A DNA stretch of 64,000 nucleotides from Mycteria americana (GCF_035582795.1 NC_134367.1:8447562-8511561); one strand, 5' to 3'; positions 11,700-26,189 are shown, counted from the stretch's first letter. Numbers and translations are program-made. The notes: generated by a model not told the origin, from the sequence alone.

Positions 11700-14600
11700 A
11701 TATAGCCGCTCCGTTGGTGAGCAGCAGCAGGAGGGCAGTGGTCCCCATCGGTGGTGCCCCCACACAGCCGCAGCAGCGGCAGGTCTCCAGCAGGCCACTT
11801 TGAGGTACCTTGGGTTGCTCTGCGCAACACAATTTATAACTTCCTGTCCTAATCCGTGGTTTAAATAAGAAAACCTCTGTATGTATTGCTCAGGCGCTCC
11901 CATGATGGGAGATTACAAATTCAAAAGCCTCTGTAAGAGCTACAACTACTTCTGATGAGCGTACCCGAAATAGATGAAAAATACTGTTTCCTCATCAACT
12001 ATTGCGTCGATGAATCTCACAGTTTCCACTGACTCGAAAGGAATAGTTCTGTTTACACTTCTGTGTGTTCTGGGTTGAAAAATGAAAATCGAACCTCGAC
12101 ATCATCAGTTTTCCAACCGAAAGAGCTGTCTGTATCCACCTCATTCCAGCCTGCACTTCTCTGACACTGCTTTTTCAGGATTTTTATCTGTTATAAACTG
12201 GATTCCATTCAGGGACAAAGATCTTCATCTACACAGGGCAGTTGTCAGGATGATCAAACCGGGGAATTACTGCGTTGTTTTGTAAGTGTGATAATGCGTC
12301 CCTGTCATCTACGCTCTGAACTACACCAATCATCTCCATGTGGCTTTTCACGCTATTCTGATCAGACTGGCCATTCACTTGCATGCTGTATTGTACGTAC
12401 CTTTTATTGTCAGTCGGACACTCCGAAATTACTGAGGTTCGCTGGATGACGCTCGCCAAAAAGCGGGCAAGTGAGGAAAAAGCATGAGTTCACATGAGTT
12501 CAGAAGAGTAATGAGGATCGGACCAGTATTCCTTTAGCCTGCCTCCCATCCCAGTTAATTCTGCAGCTGTATGCAGCATATATAGAATAAGCAGGCGCTT
12601 ACTTCTGTTCATCAGGACAGGTCTGTAACAGTGCAAATTCTGAAAAGGGATTTTTTTCAGTGCAAATCTCAGAATGTCATTTGACTTCTGATCAGTAGAA
12701 AGATACTAAAAATGCATATGAGAAATAGGAAAATGCCAAGCAGGAGATAAGTGGCACGGAAGTATTAAGAAGACACGAACATTGCTAATTCCAGATGTGC
12801 CTCAGAGTCATTACAGAGCAACAAGGATGGCGCAGCAAATGCTGAGCATGTAAGGGGAGTTACAAAGTGAAATTCTAGGCACACGGTGTCCTAGTAGGGC
12901 CCTTGACTTTACAAGAAAGGGCTGCTTTCATCCAGGCTCCAGGTAGATGTCTCTGTCCTCTCAGACAAACAGAAGGCATAACTCTGATGAATAAAAGCAA
13001 TTTATACTTTGCTGGGTTCCCTTTAGCCTTTGTAGACATGCTTTTAGACATGCTTCCTTTGATTAGGGCTACATATCTCTCCATGGTGGTGGAAGAATAG
13101 CTGTTCCCAAGCCATGTCTTGTGACAGGAGGAGATTGGACTCAGTCACATAATAGATATAGTTCAGAAGGGACCACAGAATATCTACTCCAAATGTCATC
13201 ACAAATAACTGGCCTTAAACACAGACCCCAGCATCCTCAGGCAGACTTACAACCATAACAAAAAAGCAAAACCCACCAACACCAAAATGCACAAGCCACA
13301 AGAAGGGATTAGGCGGGACTAAGCCGAGATCTAGATCTAAATCTACTGCATTTATAAGCATCCTATCCCATGGCCTCTTGCCCTGTGCTGGGGCCCTAAA
13401 CACAGACATACAGCTTCTTTTGGGCATAAGCTAATTAGATCCCCTACACTCGTATTCCCAAGCACATGGAAAGAAAGGTGAGACCAAATTCCAAGACAGA
13501 AAAAAGGATCTGTAGAGGGTATCTCAAAATTGTTGGGTGAATATTTTTTAAAATCTTTGTCACCACAGATATTGAACAACAAATAACGTTGTTATTTTTC
13601 ACCTTATGGTACTCACTGGAGGCATCGAGGTCCTCAGAGACTCTGTTGCTAACAACTACACATCATATGAAGACCTTGGAAGAGAAGACTGAAACAAGGA
13701 ATGCCCCATATCTTCAGGAAAGCCTCTGAAATACAAGGAAAAGTGGTTTAGGTTTGGCAGAGAATTGGAGGAGAGGCAAAGGACAAAGGGGCTAAGAGGG
13801 AAAGCACATGCCCAAGGACATTGCTAAGACCAAATTATTGAAGCAGACCAGGAGATGAGTGTTTTAAGGAATGCTCTTTCAAAGCTATTGGACAACATCC
13901 ACCTCCTCCCCCTTTGGGATCCAGCGTTATCTGTATCAAGGATAAAGTCCATTAGTCTCAGCTCTCAAGGCTCTGCAGAGCTCACCTTCCTGAACAGTGG
14001 TTTACCACAAGACCTTCCCACAGCATGTCTTTCTATTCTGGCAACAAAACCAGCGGCCTGGAAAAGTGGGGGGTTCTCTGAACCCTCCTTCCCGAATGTT
14101 ATGATGGAACCACATGACTCCAGTGTCTAAGATTCCTCAGTGGTCACAAAGAGGATAAGTTGATCACAGTCATTTGGGTTTTGCAGAAACCCCAAACCTC
14201 AAAGTTTAGCAGCTGAATATCTCATTTTCTTTAGTTAAAACCCCTATAGCCTGCACTGTTTACAAACTATTTATGCATTTCCACTTTTAGGAAGACAAAC
14301 AGTTTTCAATTTTTTAGGGTGTTTTAGTTCAGTTCATAGTTTAGTTCATAATTCCTATATTGTGAAAGCCCATTCTTCACTGTTTTTTAAATCTACAAAG
14401 GATCTACAAATCATGTGTAATAGATTCCATATGCACACGAAGAACACCCCTGGAAGGCCAAAGCACTAAATTGTCCATAAACGGAAAGCACAAATTCTGC
14501 AAACATATACATTCATGGAGGCCACAGAAAAACTCAGTTAATACGCATTTTCCTCACCAGCATCCATGGAGAAGGACTCAGCGTTACTTTGAAACCCAAC

Positions 14601-15584
14601 CACTGTTCTAGGAACAAATAATGAAAGCAAACTAAAAATATTTTGCAAATACTCACCTTTCCACTCACTGAACCAACATGCACCATCAAGTAATTTTAAT
14701 CCAAAAGTGTACAGGACATGCAAAACCAGCACCACACTGGAAAAAAATGACCAAAATACACACCAGCCTGCACAGCTCAGCAGGTCATGTCACTGCGAAT
14801 GCTCTTGTGCATCACTAGCCTTGATAAAAAAACCCCAGAGAGTCAGGCCAGAATCAGTGATTTCCCTCAAAGCAGGTGCCCGGGGCAATTCTGATAGCAT
14901 ACTTGCAGCAACAGCCATTCGATGAACAGATCAAAACATACCAAAAATCTCAACGTGCTTGTCATAGGAGGGCTGTCTTTCTTGTCACCACTGCTGGTTA
15001 CCCCAGGTCTGCAGCATAGTCTTCTCCTCCCAACTGATACTTGTTCCAAATGCCCCAAAACAGAATAAAGCTTCCTCCTGAAGCAATTATTCTGAATTCT
15101 CATCCTCTTGGAACTCCTCATCCATGTTTGCATCCGTAGTTTCCTCTTGCAACTGTAGCTGTGAGCGCAAAACTGCAGCTGGAATTTTTCAGTAGCGCTA
15201 AAACTGACTTCAAAGCTGCCACTTCTCTCTGCCTCTCTTCTTCTGCCTCACTGGGCTCTTCCCAACTCAGATATTCACTTATTCTCTATCACAGCACTCA
15301 CATGGGAATCATTATGCAGGTCTTTGTTCTGATTGTCAAGGCCTCTTACAGGACTAGGTGAAGTCACCTCAGGTATGCACAGGGAAGAGCTCCAGCTCAT
15401 CAGGATATACGACACCAGCTGCGAGAGCCATGAAACCGATAGCTTACGCTCAGGAATGGAGGCAAAAGTTCCACAAGACCAGGACCTAACTAATGGAGCT
15501 CACTTCCAGAAGAGATTAATGCAGTTTACCACTTGCAAAAAAATGTGGGTTTAGATTAATGTCTTCAGATGGACTCATCCTCTC
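11700..15584 (+). other. Presumed WDCP copy 1 intron 1, proximal part
   Basis: This is AT-rich DNA between CpG island 1 and the first CR1 relic. Open frames are short and none resembles a known protein, and no RNA gene is seen. If the island is the WDCP copy 1 promoter, this is the start of a first intron of roughly 14 kb. Confidence 0.5.
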
Positions 15585-16000
15585 ACAAGCTTCTGTCCCC
15601 CCAGTACAAGAAAAGACACTGACATACAAGTCCAATGAAGGGCCACCAAGGTGGTTAGTGGCTGGAGAATGTGGAGAGGATGAGAGAGCTGGGTTAGTTC
15701 AGCCTGCAGAAGACAAAGCTAAGGAAGGATCTCAGTTGCTGTCTATAGCTACCTAATGGGTGGTGGAGAGGATGGTGCCACACTCTTCTCAGAGATGCCT
15801 AGCAAAAGGACAAGAAGCAATGGATACAAGTCTCAGCAAGGGAATTTCTGACTACATATTGGGAAAAAGTCCTCAGAAGATGAGTTATCAAAAAAAGCCT
15901 TGGGGAACCTGATTGAACTTTGAAATTAACCCTGTTTCAAGCAAGCAGTTGGACCATATGGCCTCCAAAGATCCCTTCCCCTAAATTGCTTTAGGAGTTT
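15585..16000 (+). mobile_element. Old CR1 LINE 3' fragment
   Basis: Diverged CR1 3' landmarks appear in order: 'caatgaagggccaccaagg', 'gagagctgggttagttcagc', 'caaaaggacaagaagcaatgg', 'actacatattgggaaaaa', and a tail 'agcagttggaccatatggcctccaaagatccc' broken here by mismatches. The copy is clearly older than those at 3.6 and 22.5 kb and has no coding frame left. Confidence 0.8.
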
Positions 16001-19000
16001 GTAATATTTTTCCTACAGAATGAAGAAGAGAAGGAAATAAAGAAGTGTTAGTGAGATTAACCACAATTCTGAAATTGACTGCATGAGCCTAAATCACTTT
16101 GGTTCTGTTTGCAATGTATAATGCTCCAAAATGGCTAATACATCTACTGGGCACTGCACAACAGTATGTGTAAAAACTAGCTACCATCTCAGATGCAATA
16201 GAAATATGAAATTGCAGCATCCATCCAGACTAATTAGCACGCATGCAGATTGCTGCACTGATATTGCTTCACTGCCTACCGTTTTGAAGCCAGCTTGCTG
16301 AACTGAAGATATGTTCTGAATTACTCTGTGCCTCAGTATTTCATTTATCTAACAAGAATGATCATTCTGCCTTGTCTATTTAGATTGCATACAATTCAAG
16401 GGCAGAGGTCCTCTTTTATTATAAATAAATGTAACACCTTGGGGCCGAGAGCCTAAACTCAGGGTCATGCAGTGCGGTCTCAAAAATAAAATTTCCAATA
16501 ATAACAATATCATAAGCAGACAGCCCAAGAGGATTAGATTTTATCTTCCACCCAATCTTTCATAGCAAAAAATGGATTAAAAAATGAAAGTAAGTCTGTC
16601 TTTCAAACTGAACAAAACAGAACTGGAATCACATCTATAAACAGTAAACTACTTATTCCAGCTCTGTCATTTCCTTGCCATGGAAGTTACAGAAGGAAGT
16701 CAGTGACTTTGAGAAACTTTGTATTTACAGTGCAACGCATTTGCTGCTTTCTCCAGTAAAACTCTTTTCTCTATAGTTTTGGTATTTGTTCTGCTTGGTG
16801 AAGAAATGTCACTGGCAAGACATGTTGGAAGCAGTTCAAACAACAGGAGAAAACCAAACAAACCGCAAATATTAGCTACAAGCTTCTGATTAGTCTTTCG
16901 ATGATTTTGGAAAATGTAACTGTGGAAAAGAAATTAACTGGCATTCTCAATCCTCCAGATAAATGAATCAAGGGAGCTGGGTAATGGATTCAGAAAATTA
17001 AGGCTGTATTTGTTTTCCTTCATTCTGCATGTGCAATTATAACACTATTTAATGAGTTTCTAGACCCTCCCGACCAAAATGATCTGAAGTTACAACTAAA
17101 AGATCAGCAGGCAGAGACGCAGGTTGTACACATACCAGGACAGCTACGCGTAGGACAGCACAGAAAGATTGCAAAAAGTTGGTGGTTTTTTTGCGTGATA
17201 CTTCAAGGACAGCTTTAACTCTAGGTAAGTGTCAACAGATCAACAACAGCCACTAAAAATCACAGGCTTTTTACATTCATTTCTAGGACAAACACAAACA
17301 CTAATCTTTCTGGTATTCAGCTCCTCATCAGGGTTGACCCAGCATTTGGCCTTTAGCTCTCTTACAGAAAGGCAAGGCTGAGTCAGCTGTTCCGGGTTTT
17401 GCACCTACAAAGTGAAGGTGGCTGAATCCTGGAGAACAGGTATTTAGGCTTAAAATGACCCTCAAGTGGAAAAATTTCTAATCCTTCCTACTAGTGAAGT
17501 AGGACAGTATTTTTATTTTTCTTTCTTCTAAGTTAAGGCCTTATCTGAGACAAAACAGAAGGCCAAAACAGAACCATTCAGTAACCACAGCCTTTCAGTA
17601 AACATGTAGACACCACAGGACCTTCAGGACAAGTCTACATAACACTTAAGCTAGCTTAAGGGTTATGCATTAAAATCATCATCCACTATAGCTCAGCCTA
17701 CACAGAAATTTTAAAGGTGATCTACTTAAAAAAGCAGGTGGATAGCAGCACAATGTTACCACTGTTCAATTTTGATTATCAGGTTTGTGTTAGAACACAT
17801 TCACCAATATATTTGTCCATATCATGGGGGGAGAGGTAGGGAGATCCTGCTAAGTCTAACTAGCAAGACCATTTCTAGGGAAGACCAAGTCAAAGGTGAT
17901 TTGTTACATGGGTTTCCAAATACAGCTGGGAGGCAGCTCTCTTCAGATATTTCTGAAATTGCCCCATAATCACCCTAAACTAGAACAGCTCTACCAGTGA
18001 CAGCAACAGCAAAACTATTCATGTAACCTGGCCATCAGAAGAGTTTTCATCATACACACCCCATACATGAAGCAAAATTACATTCAGGGAGAGACCCCAT
18101 GATCCTTCTCAATCAATATTCTCAATGATGGTTTAACTGCTTGAATAGATACTTGAATCCACGTGATTCGGAAGCAACCAATATTTATATACTTTAGGAA
18201 ATTTGCCTTCTAGTACACTTTCCAAAATAGATGTTGCTAAGAGTTTGACTCTGTCTACACTGTCAACCAACCAGTTTCAATACAGGGTTAGGTAAGGCTC
18301 ATACCGTCCTGACTTACATTACAATAATAAATTATCTTTCCAGTGCAGATAGAGTTTAAGTGACCTTTACAAATTATCAAGTTGGGATAAATATGTATCT
18401 GCTAAAAATATTATTATCCTTTGTTCTTCTTCAAGTTACTTTCAAATGAGAATGATCTATTTATCATTTAGCCATGCAAGAAGTTCCTAAGTTACCTGAT
18501 GTGTTTGGTGCAAATGATAAAAATATCACTTCAAAAGTATAAATTTACCTCACCATGTAAAAAAGAAAGTACTAATAAGAGATGTTTTCAAAAACAAATA
18601 CATTTAATGCCTATGAAAGAAAAAGACTGGCATAATTTGGAAGCTGAATGTTGACTTACAGATGGAAAGACCTATTAGATCATTCACTCCCTCTCTTTGC
18701 CAAGACAGGAATGTTTCCTAAAGAACATTTCATACTCTTCTGCCTAGTCTAATTTTAATAACGTAAGTAGTGGAGTTTTTATCACTTTCCTTAAGATTCT
18801 ATTCCACACAAACACCGCTCAAGCTCAGGCAATATTCCTTTCTAAGAACACCATCGAAAACTTCTTGATTGCTTTATAAAGCAAGCACAAGAGACTGGCA
18901 CGTATAGATGGGAGTTATAAAGTCACAAAATAGCAGTTTGAGACAGAGAGAGCATTCAGCAGTGGGAGGAATGTGGGATGTAGGAATCGTGTAGCTCTAG

Positions 19001-22000
19001 AAAGGGCTATCAGTGGGCTGATCATTGATAAATGCGCTAGCTATAACAGACATGCGTGTAACGACTACACAACCATTCCTTGGCATTCATCTGTCCATAA
19101 CCATGTCCTATCTGAGTCCTTCAGCTAGACTCATAAAGCAAGACTCATTTATCTATTTTAGGTACTTTAGGATGGAATGAATCATGCCCTAAAAGTGTCT
19201 ATTTCTCACCACTGACTTTTAAGTGAATCAGTAAGCAGGGTCAGACTTAGACAACTATAGTGGGTATGTCTAGAGATATGTTACAGAGCTGAGGCTCAAC
19301 TCAGTTGCCCAGTGGGAGCTTGGGTACTACTTTCATGTGGGCAGCCATATGTATATACCTCAATGCAGGCATGTTAATTTGTGAGCTGTATCCCACTCCT
19401 ATAATTAAATGTGAAATGAATCTCATTCTCTGTGACCAGGTTTGCATAACCACCCTTTATGTGCTTTCCTTCGTAATTCCTCACCTGTTTTGCTTTGGCA
19501 TAATGAAAGTCTGAAAAACACTGAGCCCAACAGTCTTGCTGGAAGCAAGAATGAAGTAGCCTTCTGAAAAGGTTTGGTTCTCTTCTCCCCACCCCAACAA
19601 ACCACAAGAGTCTCACTCTGCATCACAAAAGGGAAGGCTTGGGAGATTAACAAATGCTCCGCCAACTCTACTCCCCCAAACTTGCTGGACTGCTATGTTA
19701 GAATTGCATATTTGCCTTTCTATTACAGAAGAGAGGGAGTTCCAAGAACCACAAACATCAAGAGGACTTTTGACAACACTCCTGTGAGACTGATGGATAG
19801 CTCAGGCTGGAACGATACGATGGAGCATCTCTGGTGGCCTCCCTGAGATCCAGGGGGATTTCAGAGAATTGGAGGTCACATGTCAGAGGACTGGCTGCAG
19901 TCAGTCATATACTTACTACATTTGGGAAGCGGCCGTCTAGCAGCACATCACTGAGTGTGGAAGTGAGCTCACAGAATTTGTGAACTTCTACAAGAAGCTG
20001 CAAAACTTTTGCCTGTACTCTAGCAGTGTCTCCTCCATCATATGTGTCCCCATACTAGACGCCTCCATTTAGCAGATGACAGATCAAGCCAGCCTGTTGC
20101 ATTTGGCCCAGGCAGTCGCTCCAGAAGGGTAAGACCATGGCACTGCAAGTATAAAAGAAATAGTCTTAGAAAGAAGCTGTGACTTTCCTGCCTGAAGTCT
20201 CCTTAGTCTGAATATAGCCTACACAGAAAAGATCAGGGCCTTACCTTTACATCATAATTTGCATAAGTGGTTTTTTCAATTAACCAGACTTCTTAACAGT
20301 TTTCTTAAATATGTTTATGTAAAAAATACAATCTTCCATTAGGTCTTTCCCACTTTACGTGACATACATACAAAAAGGTGCTAGCTAGTGTGTTAAATCC
20401 CATTCTGAGAGCAGTAACAGCACACAGACATATCACTGTCAAAAGAATGCTGATTTACATAGCGTGATCAGTAGATCTGCTCTGACAGATTACGTATTTT
20501 GTATCTTTATTAACTGTGCATCATTTTTACATTCTGTTCCAGTTAGCTTGTGACAGATAACTATTTTTTAAAATCAGATCTCAAGGCAAAGAAATGTCAA
20601 TGTGGAAAAATAAATACATTACTCAAGCTTCTTGAAAGTATTGAACTAAATGACACATCGACTTAAATTGGTGAAATCATGGTGAGTAGCTTTAAAGAGA
20701 AATATTTTTGAAGTAAAAATACCACAAAGCATTAGACATTTTATAAAGCTGAGTTAAATTAGCATTAGAAAAATTATTACTCTTACATTTTTATTACATA
20801 TTGAGCTGGATCTGTCTTCCTCTGAAGTCACCAGGAATATTAACATCAATTTAATTAACTTGAAGCAAGATTTAGCCCAGAAAGAGTTATTTTACCATAA
20901 ATAAAGGAGAAAATGAAGTCTGAATCTCAGCTTTTCCAGCAAGGCACTGAACTCAGATCCACAGAGAGATTTAGATACCGACAAGAAATATCCAGGTAAA
21001 TATATTTAAAGAGCCTGGAACTGGTTAGCTCTGATCCATATTGAACTCAAAATTTACTCACCACTTCCCAAGACAGGTGAATAGTAAGTATAGCAGTGTG
21101 AGAAAACAGCAATATAAAATCAGTATTATAAAACCTCTGCAGTGATGAGGGCTGGATTAATTTTCCAACATTCATTATGAACAATGGGCGCTCACGGCTA
21201 CTAACTAACAGCTACGTGCAGCTTGGTGGGTGGCACGCAGTTTGGGACTTTGTATGCTACTTCTACCAACCATGTCCTCCAAACAACAGAGACTGCCTGG
21301 CTGGGATCACTCTGCAGGACAGAGCCAGCCAAGGTGCCACCAGCTGAAACACCTTGTTTAAACCACAGGTGACATTCTGATCCGAGTTATACCAAAGTTA
21401 ATCAGAGGCACAGGGATGTTAATGGGATCAGAATGCAGCTCAGTATCAGTGTAAAGACTGTGGTTGCTCACTGGAGTGTCTCAGATTGCTAACAGATAAC
21501 TCTTCGCATTGCTTTCCTGGGTCTCAAAGGAAAATTGTAGTATTGCCAGGACAGTTTTCAGTTACTGGCCTTTATTTCGAGTGTGTGCTATATAGATCTT
21601 GCATGCCAGGGTGACACAGAAATATTATTTAAATGTTTTACCAGTTTCCAGAAAAAGTACACTACCTGAATGAGGGGAACTTGTTTTTCCCCCTCTCCAT
21701 TTTTATCCTGTTTTTAAAAATGAGGCTGTGCCAAACAAAAGTTCATCGTCTCTTTCATTCACCTTGTGCCTGCATCTGGTAATTTCCTTTGATCCCGAGT
21801 ATAACTTGTTCAAATTCTGTAATCATGGCATAACTTATGGTTTTTTCCTATTGTATATTTTACAAGTCTTCCATTATTTACATAGTTTTTTAAAGATACA
21901 TTCTGAAAGGTAATCTTAGCTCAAATTAGTTTCCTCATGTATGGTGTTTATGGAGGTACTAGATGATTCTATTCACACAGAATTTTCTTGCCCACATTAT

Positions 22001-22512
22001 TCTCTCCCACCAAAATACCACAGAATGAACCCTGGGAGGAAATTTTCCTTGAGATCCTCAAGTCTTATCCCAATGGAGCCTGAGGTTCAAACTCGATTGC
22101 TACAGAATAGGCCTTGTGGTGTGTCCAAACCCTGCAGATTTCAAGGAACACTGTGCCCTAGAGAATTAAAAAAAAGGCCATAGCAAACTTGCCAAAGGTT
22201 TTGTGTCTCTCCCTGAGTCTGGTTTCCAGTGAGCCTCATCTCACATTCACTGAAGTTGTATTTCTTGTGGTCAGGTGAACTGAAGGTGCTAGGGTTTGGG
22301 GAAAAAAAGACCTTAATGCTGGACAAAGCAGAAATCAGCTGTGAATATATCATGCCTCACTACCTCATCACCTCACTACCATGCCAGTGAAACTGTGTGG
22401 ATGTTGTCATTTTTATATCTGAGTATCTTGGAGAGTTAACAAGAAATAAACATAAGTACATCAGATGAAGTCCTATTTCCTAACGCTTTCAGAGTGAGAT
22501 GAAATACTCTTT
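16001..22512 (+). other. Intron-like DNA with no recognised feature
   Basis: I see only AT-rich, low-information sequence with short random open frames on both strands. No exon with good splice sites, RNA gene or well-kept repeat could be supported. It lies within the presumed first intron of WDCP copy 1. Confidence 0.5.
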
Positions 22513-23580
22513 GCTGGGTAGAGAACGGGCTGGATGGCCGGGCCCAAAGAGTGGTGGTGAATGGAGTTTACTCCGGTTGGCGGCCGGTCACAAGTGGTGT
22601 TCCCCAGGGCTCTGTGTTGGGGCCAGTTCTGTTTAATATCTTTATCAATGATCTGGACGAAGGGATCGAGTGCACCCTCTGTAAGTTTGCAGATGACACC
22701 AAGTTGTGTGGGAGTGTTGATCTGCTGGAGGGTAGGAAGGCTCTGCAGAGGGACCTGGACAGGCTGGATCGATGGGCCGAGGTCAATTGTATGAGGTTCA
22801 ACAAGGCCAAGTGCAAGGTCCTGCACTTGGGTCACAGCAACCCCATGCAACGCTACAGGCTTGGGGAAGAGTGGCTGGAAAGCTGCCCAGTGGAAAAGGA
22901 CCTGGGGGTGTTGGTCGACAGCCGGCTGAATATGAGCCAGCAGTGTGCCCAGGTGGCCAAGAAGGCCAATGGCATCCTGGCTTGTATCAGAAATAGTGTG
23001 GCCAGCAGGAGTAGGGAAGTGATTGTCCCCCTATACTCGGCACTGGTGAGGCCGCACCTCGAATACTGTGTTCAGTTTTGGGCCCCCTACTACAAGAGAG
23101 ACATTGAGGTGCTGGAGCATGTCCAGAGAAGGGCAACGAAGCTGGTGAAGGGTCTGGAGCAGAACTCTGATGAGGAGCGGCTGAGGGAACTGGGGTTGTT
23201 TAGCCTGGAGAAAAGGAGGCTGAGGGGAGACCTTATTGCTCTCTACAACTACCTGAAAGGAGGTTGTAGAGAGGTGGGGGTCGGTCTCTTCTCCCAGGTA
23301 ACAAGTGATAGGACAAGAGGAAATGGCCTCAAGTTGAGCCAGGCGAGGTTTAGACTGGATATTAGGAAATTTTTCTTCACCGAAAGGGTTGTCAAGCATT
23401 GGAACAGGCTGCCCAGGGAAGTGGTTGAGTCGCCATCCCTGGAGGTATTTAAAGGACGTTTGGATGAGGTGCTTAGGGACATGGTGTAGTGGTGGTCTTG
23501 GTAGTGTTACGTTTACGGTTGGACTCGATCTTAAAGGTCTTTTCCAACCTATACGATTCTGTGATTCTGTGATTCTGTGA
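22513..23580 (+). mobile_element. CR1 LINE, 5'-truncated copy of about 1.1 kb
   Basis: The copy begins inside the reverse transcriptase region ('gctgggtagagaacgggctgg') and ends in three 'gattctgtga'-type octamer repeats. It is co-linear with 4665-5794 of the larger CR1 and differs by scattered substitutions. The open reading frame across it is unbroken, which points to a fairly recent insertion. Confidence 0.95.
22551..23489 (+). CDS. CR1 reverse transcriptase, C-terminal fragment (312 aa)
   Basis: This uninterrupted frame encodes the second half of the CR1 ORF2 reverse transcriptase. It includes the PQGSVLGP turn, the catalytic FADDTK motif, and the conserved downstream region with [17 protein letters not shown] and the HWNRLP segment near the C-terminus. 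The upstream half of the enzyme and the endonuclease are missing through 5' truncation, so the fragment is not a functional gene. It is included because its lack of stops and frameshifts is informative about age. Confidence 0.9.
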   Translation: MVVNGVYSGWRPVTSGVPQGSVLGPVLFNIFINDLDEGIECTLCKFADDTKLCGSVDLLEGRKALQRDLDRLDRWAEVNCMRFNKAKCKVLHLGHSNPMQRYRLGEEWLESCPVEKDLGVLVDSRLNMSQQCAQVAKKANGILACIRNSVASRSREVIVPLYSALVRPHLEYCVQFWAPYYKRDIEVLEHVQRRATKLVKGLEQNSDEERLRELGLFSLEKRRLRGDLIALYNYLKGGCREVGVGLFSQVTSDRTRGNGLKLSQARFRLDIRKFFFTERVVKHWNRLPREVVESPSLEVFKGRLDEVLRDMV

Positions 23581-25617
23581 AAACCTCACCATGGCTCTGC
23601 TACAAATATTTTTTTAAGACCTCAGTGTCTGGGGGACATCCTTAATTCCAAAATTGAGGATGATTCTGTTACTGGCAAATCTCATAGATTCAGCCTTGTA
23701 TCGCCCTCTGATAATGTCACAGACGCTGCTGAAAGGCAGATGCATGCTATGAGAGATGATGAAATGAAAAAAAAAAGCAAAGAAAGTCCAATCTTCCACA
23801 TGAGTAGTCCATGATCTCAAGATGTCTGCATCGCTGGCAGAGCACACATCATCCTTAGTGAAACATCTTCTGAGCATTTCAGTCATACTGAGGCAGAAGT
23901 CTCTGCATCCAAAACACATTTTAGGTTGCTAGAATCCAGCTGCAACATAGTTTTGTTATGATATTTAAAGCACCATTCAGAATGTAGATGAGATGGCTGT
24001 GCTAAAGAATAGCTTTATCAGTTCCAGTAAAATACATCCAGAAGACAGCAAAGCAGTGAAGCAGCATTATTTTAAAGCAAAACAGAAATATCTTATACAG
24101 ACTCTGCAAATTTGTGGAGCTGCTGGGATTGTATTTTAATGTAAGCTATTCATTATAACTACTATGGGTAAAAAGCTACCACTAATATATGACACAATAA
24201 TCCTGCTACCACTTTGAGGAAGTGCAGAATAGTCAGAGTTCCTAGTGAAACACGTATGGCAGTGTGGCATCTTAAGCGTGGCCTGGGCATCTGTGTCAGC
24301 AATGGGCAAGGTAAAATCACTAAAAACCATGGTTTCACTGCAAGCACAGTCACGGACCAAAAATTTAGGAGTACTGCAGAAAAAGGGATCTTCTAACCTG
24401 CGTATTTAACTTTTAAATTTTTACCTATTTCAGTCATCACTGCTGGCTTGTCCTTGATGAATATAAAAAAGTCTGGATTTTGAATGTAATCTTCATGAAA
24501 TAAGCGACAAAACCCAAGTAGCTGTGAATGAGAATATGGTATGATTACTTTACGTAAATTTGGAGTTCTTTATTGGTACTCACCATCCTCAGTAAATACA
24601 CCTGGAAAAAGGATACTAAAAAAAATGCTTACAGCAGAGGTCCAACTGCCTTCAACAAGAGGTCTGTTTTTCCCAGGTAGTACTATAAAAATATATAAAG
24701 TATAAATCAGCCAGAGATGCAGAATGTGTATAGTTAAGTCTTAAAATCTTTAACCATAGTGATTATATTGATAATTTGTAATGCTCTACCGAGGTCTAAT
24801 TTATTCACACTTTTTTTTTATGTAAACAGCAAGAGACACAAGTTACACCAAAGCGGAAAGGAGATGCTGGCAAAACAAGAATGACAAAAAGATGCTGAGG
24901 ATGGGATTCAGTTACCTGTATGTAAGCTTCTAATGCCATCTTAGACAGTCTAGGGACTATCTAGGGATCATCTCTGTTGCCAGCTGCCATCCCAGAATGG
25001 CACTACTCTCCTGTAAGTCCTATGCCATATCTGCCAGCCCAGTGTGGCTGTCTCAGATATCCTAGGGCATTGAAAATAGTAATGGTTGCTTATATTTAAG
25101 TGATGAATTCTACCCTGACGATTTAGGTTCAGCGATATGCAAGTCCAAGCTAACCCCAGAAATGGATGTGCTGAGGAGGGAAGAACGGAGACACCCAAGG
25201 CAGTCCATACGAACCAGCTCTGGTCCTGAAACAATACAGCTGAAACAAACTGGCGTATCCTCACACGGCCCCACTGTGTTACATGAGTTTATTGGTTGGG
25301 TCTTTGTCAACTCAAGGATCTTTGCATGATGTGATGTGACATATTGCAGAGTTTAGGGAGACAGGAAAATTTTGGCTTCCTCTTTGCATTTTGGCTATAT
25401 GATGAGGGAACAGTCCTCAGATACAGGTGGCTGGGAAGACAAAGAAAGAAATCAATATATATTTGTAGCTAGGAAATCTGTCCCAGTAAAATGAACACTA
25501 ATCAGCTGTCTTTGCTTCTAGACTATTTTCCTTTTTTTTAAATCTCACCTTCCTTCATTCTCTTGTAACTGCTAACAGAACAGAGCATGATTTCCCTTTT
25601 CTACTTTCCTTTCATAG
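23581..25617 (+). other. Intron-like DNA upstream of WDCP copy 1 exon 2
   Basis: No exon or repeat is recognised. Near its right end two strong acceptor-like sites occur: a pyrimidine tract ending 'gctaacag' at 25578 and another ending 'tttcatag' at 25617. These are candidates for the 5' edge of a long leader exon. Confidence 0.4.
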
Positions 25618-26189
25618 CCACTTAGGATCTTGTATCTTTGAAAGATGCTGTCCATCAGAGATTGCAATCGCCTTGTACAGTTTTCAGGTATGTTTAAATC
25701 TTCTTTTATCCTTCAAAGGCTGGCTGAAAGAAGTGTCGGGACATTATTTCAGGCTGTAGCTTAATACTTAGGCTTAACAGTGTATGATCCCTCTCCAGCC
25801 TTCACCAAAGACCTTCATTCACTGAAGGTCAAAGTATTAGAGTGTTATTTTTAAATATACTCCCAGCAGTGAAGAGTTAAAAATAGACTTCTACAAAAAC
25901 GTACAGTAATTGGTTAAACCTTGTTAGCCATCACATGAAGATAACTCCTCCCAGGAAAAGACATAGCAAAAGCAGCTTTGACATGGATTTATACTTAGAA
26001 GAGCAGCTGCAGGCTTACTGGGAAGGAGTTCACAATATAGGCTTTTGGATTATTAGCAGCAAAACCAGCTTGATTCTGGAAAGGAAGGGAAGGAGATACG
26101 AGAAAAAAATTTCCTCATCGTGATCTGCAAGTGAATTCCATGGATTCTCTACTTTGGAACAACCACCAGTAGACAGAAAGCTTTAAAAG
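25618..26189 (+). other. WDCP: Candidate 5' leader of WDCP copy 1 exon 2
   Basis: Two starts for the exon can be argued. The acceptor at 25617, after a good pyrimidine tract, would give a leader of 572 nt containing upstream ATGs, including an open frame at 25935-26123. Alternatively, the site 'aaccaccag' ending at 26169 would leave a 20-nt leader. That closely parallels copy 2, where the acceptor lies 19 nt before the ATG, but its pyrimidine tract is weaker. I favour the second by homology; transcript data would decide. Confidence 0.45.

Noticed and set aside
13130-13210. A possible ancient CR1 3' end in antisense ('cagaagggaccacagaat')
   Set aside because: Only one short phrase resembles CR1, and no second landmark follows in order.
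3582-23580. The two similar, co-oriented CR1 copies as the substrates that mediated the WDCP duplication
   Set aside because: They lie about 19 kb apart around the FKBP1B/WDCP promoter and not at the edges of the 30 kb repeat unit, and they look far younger than the duplication.
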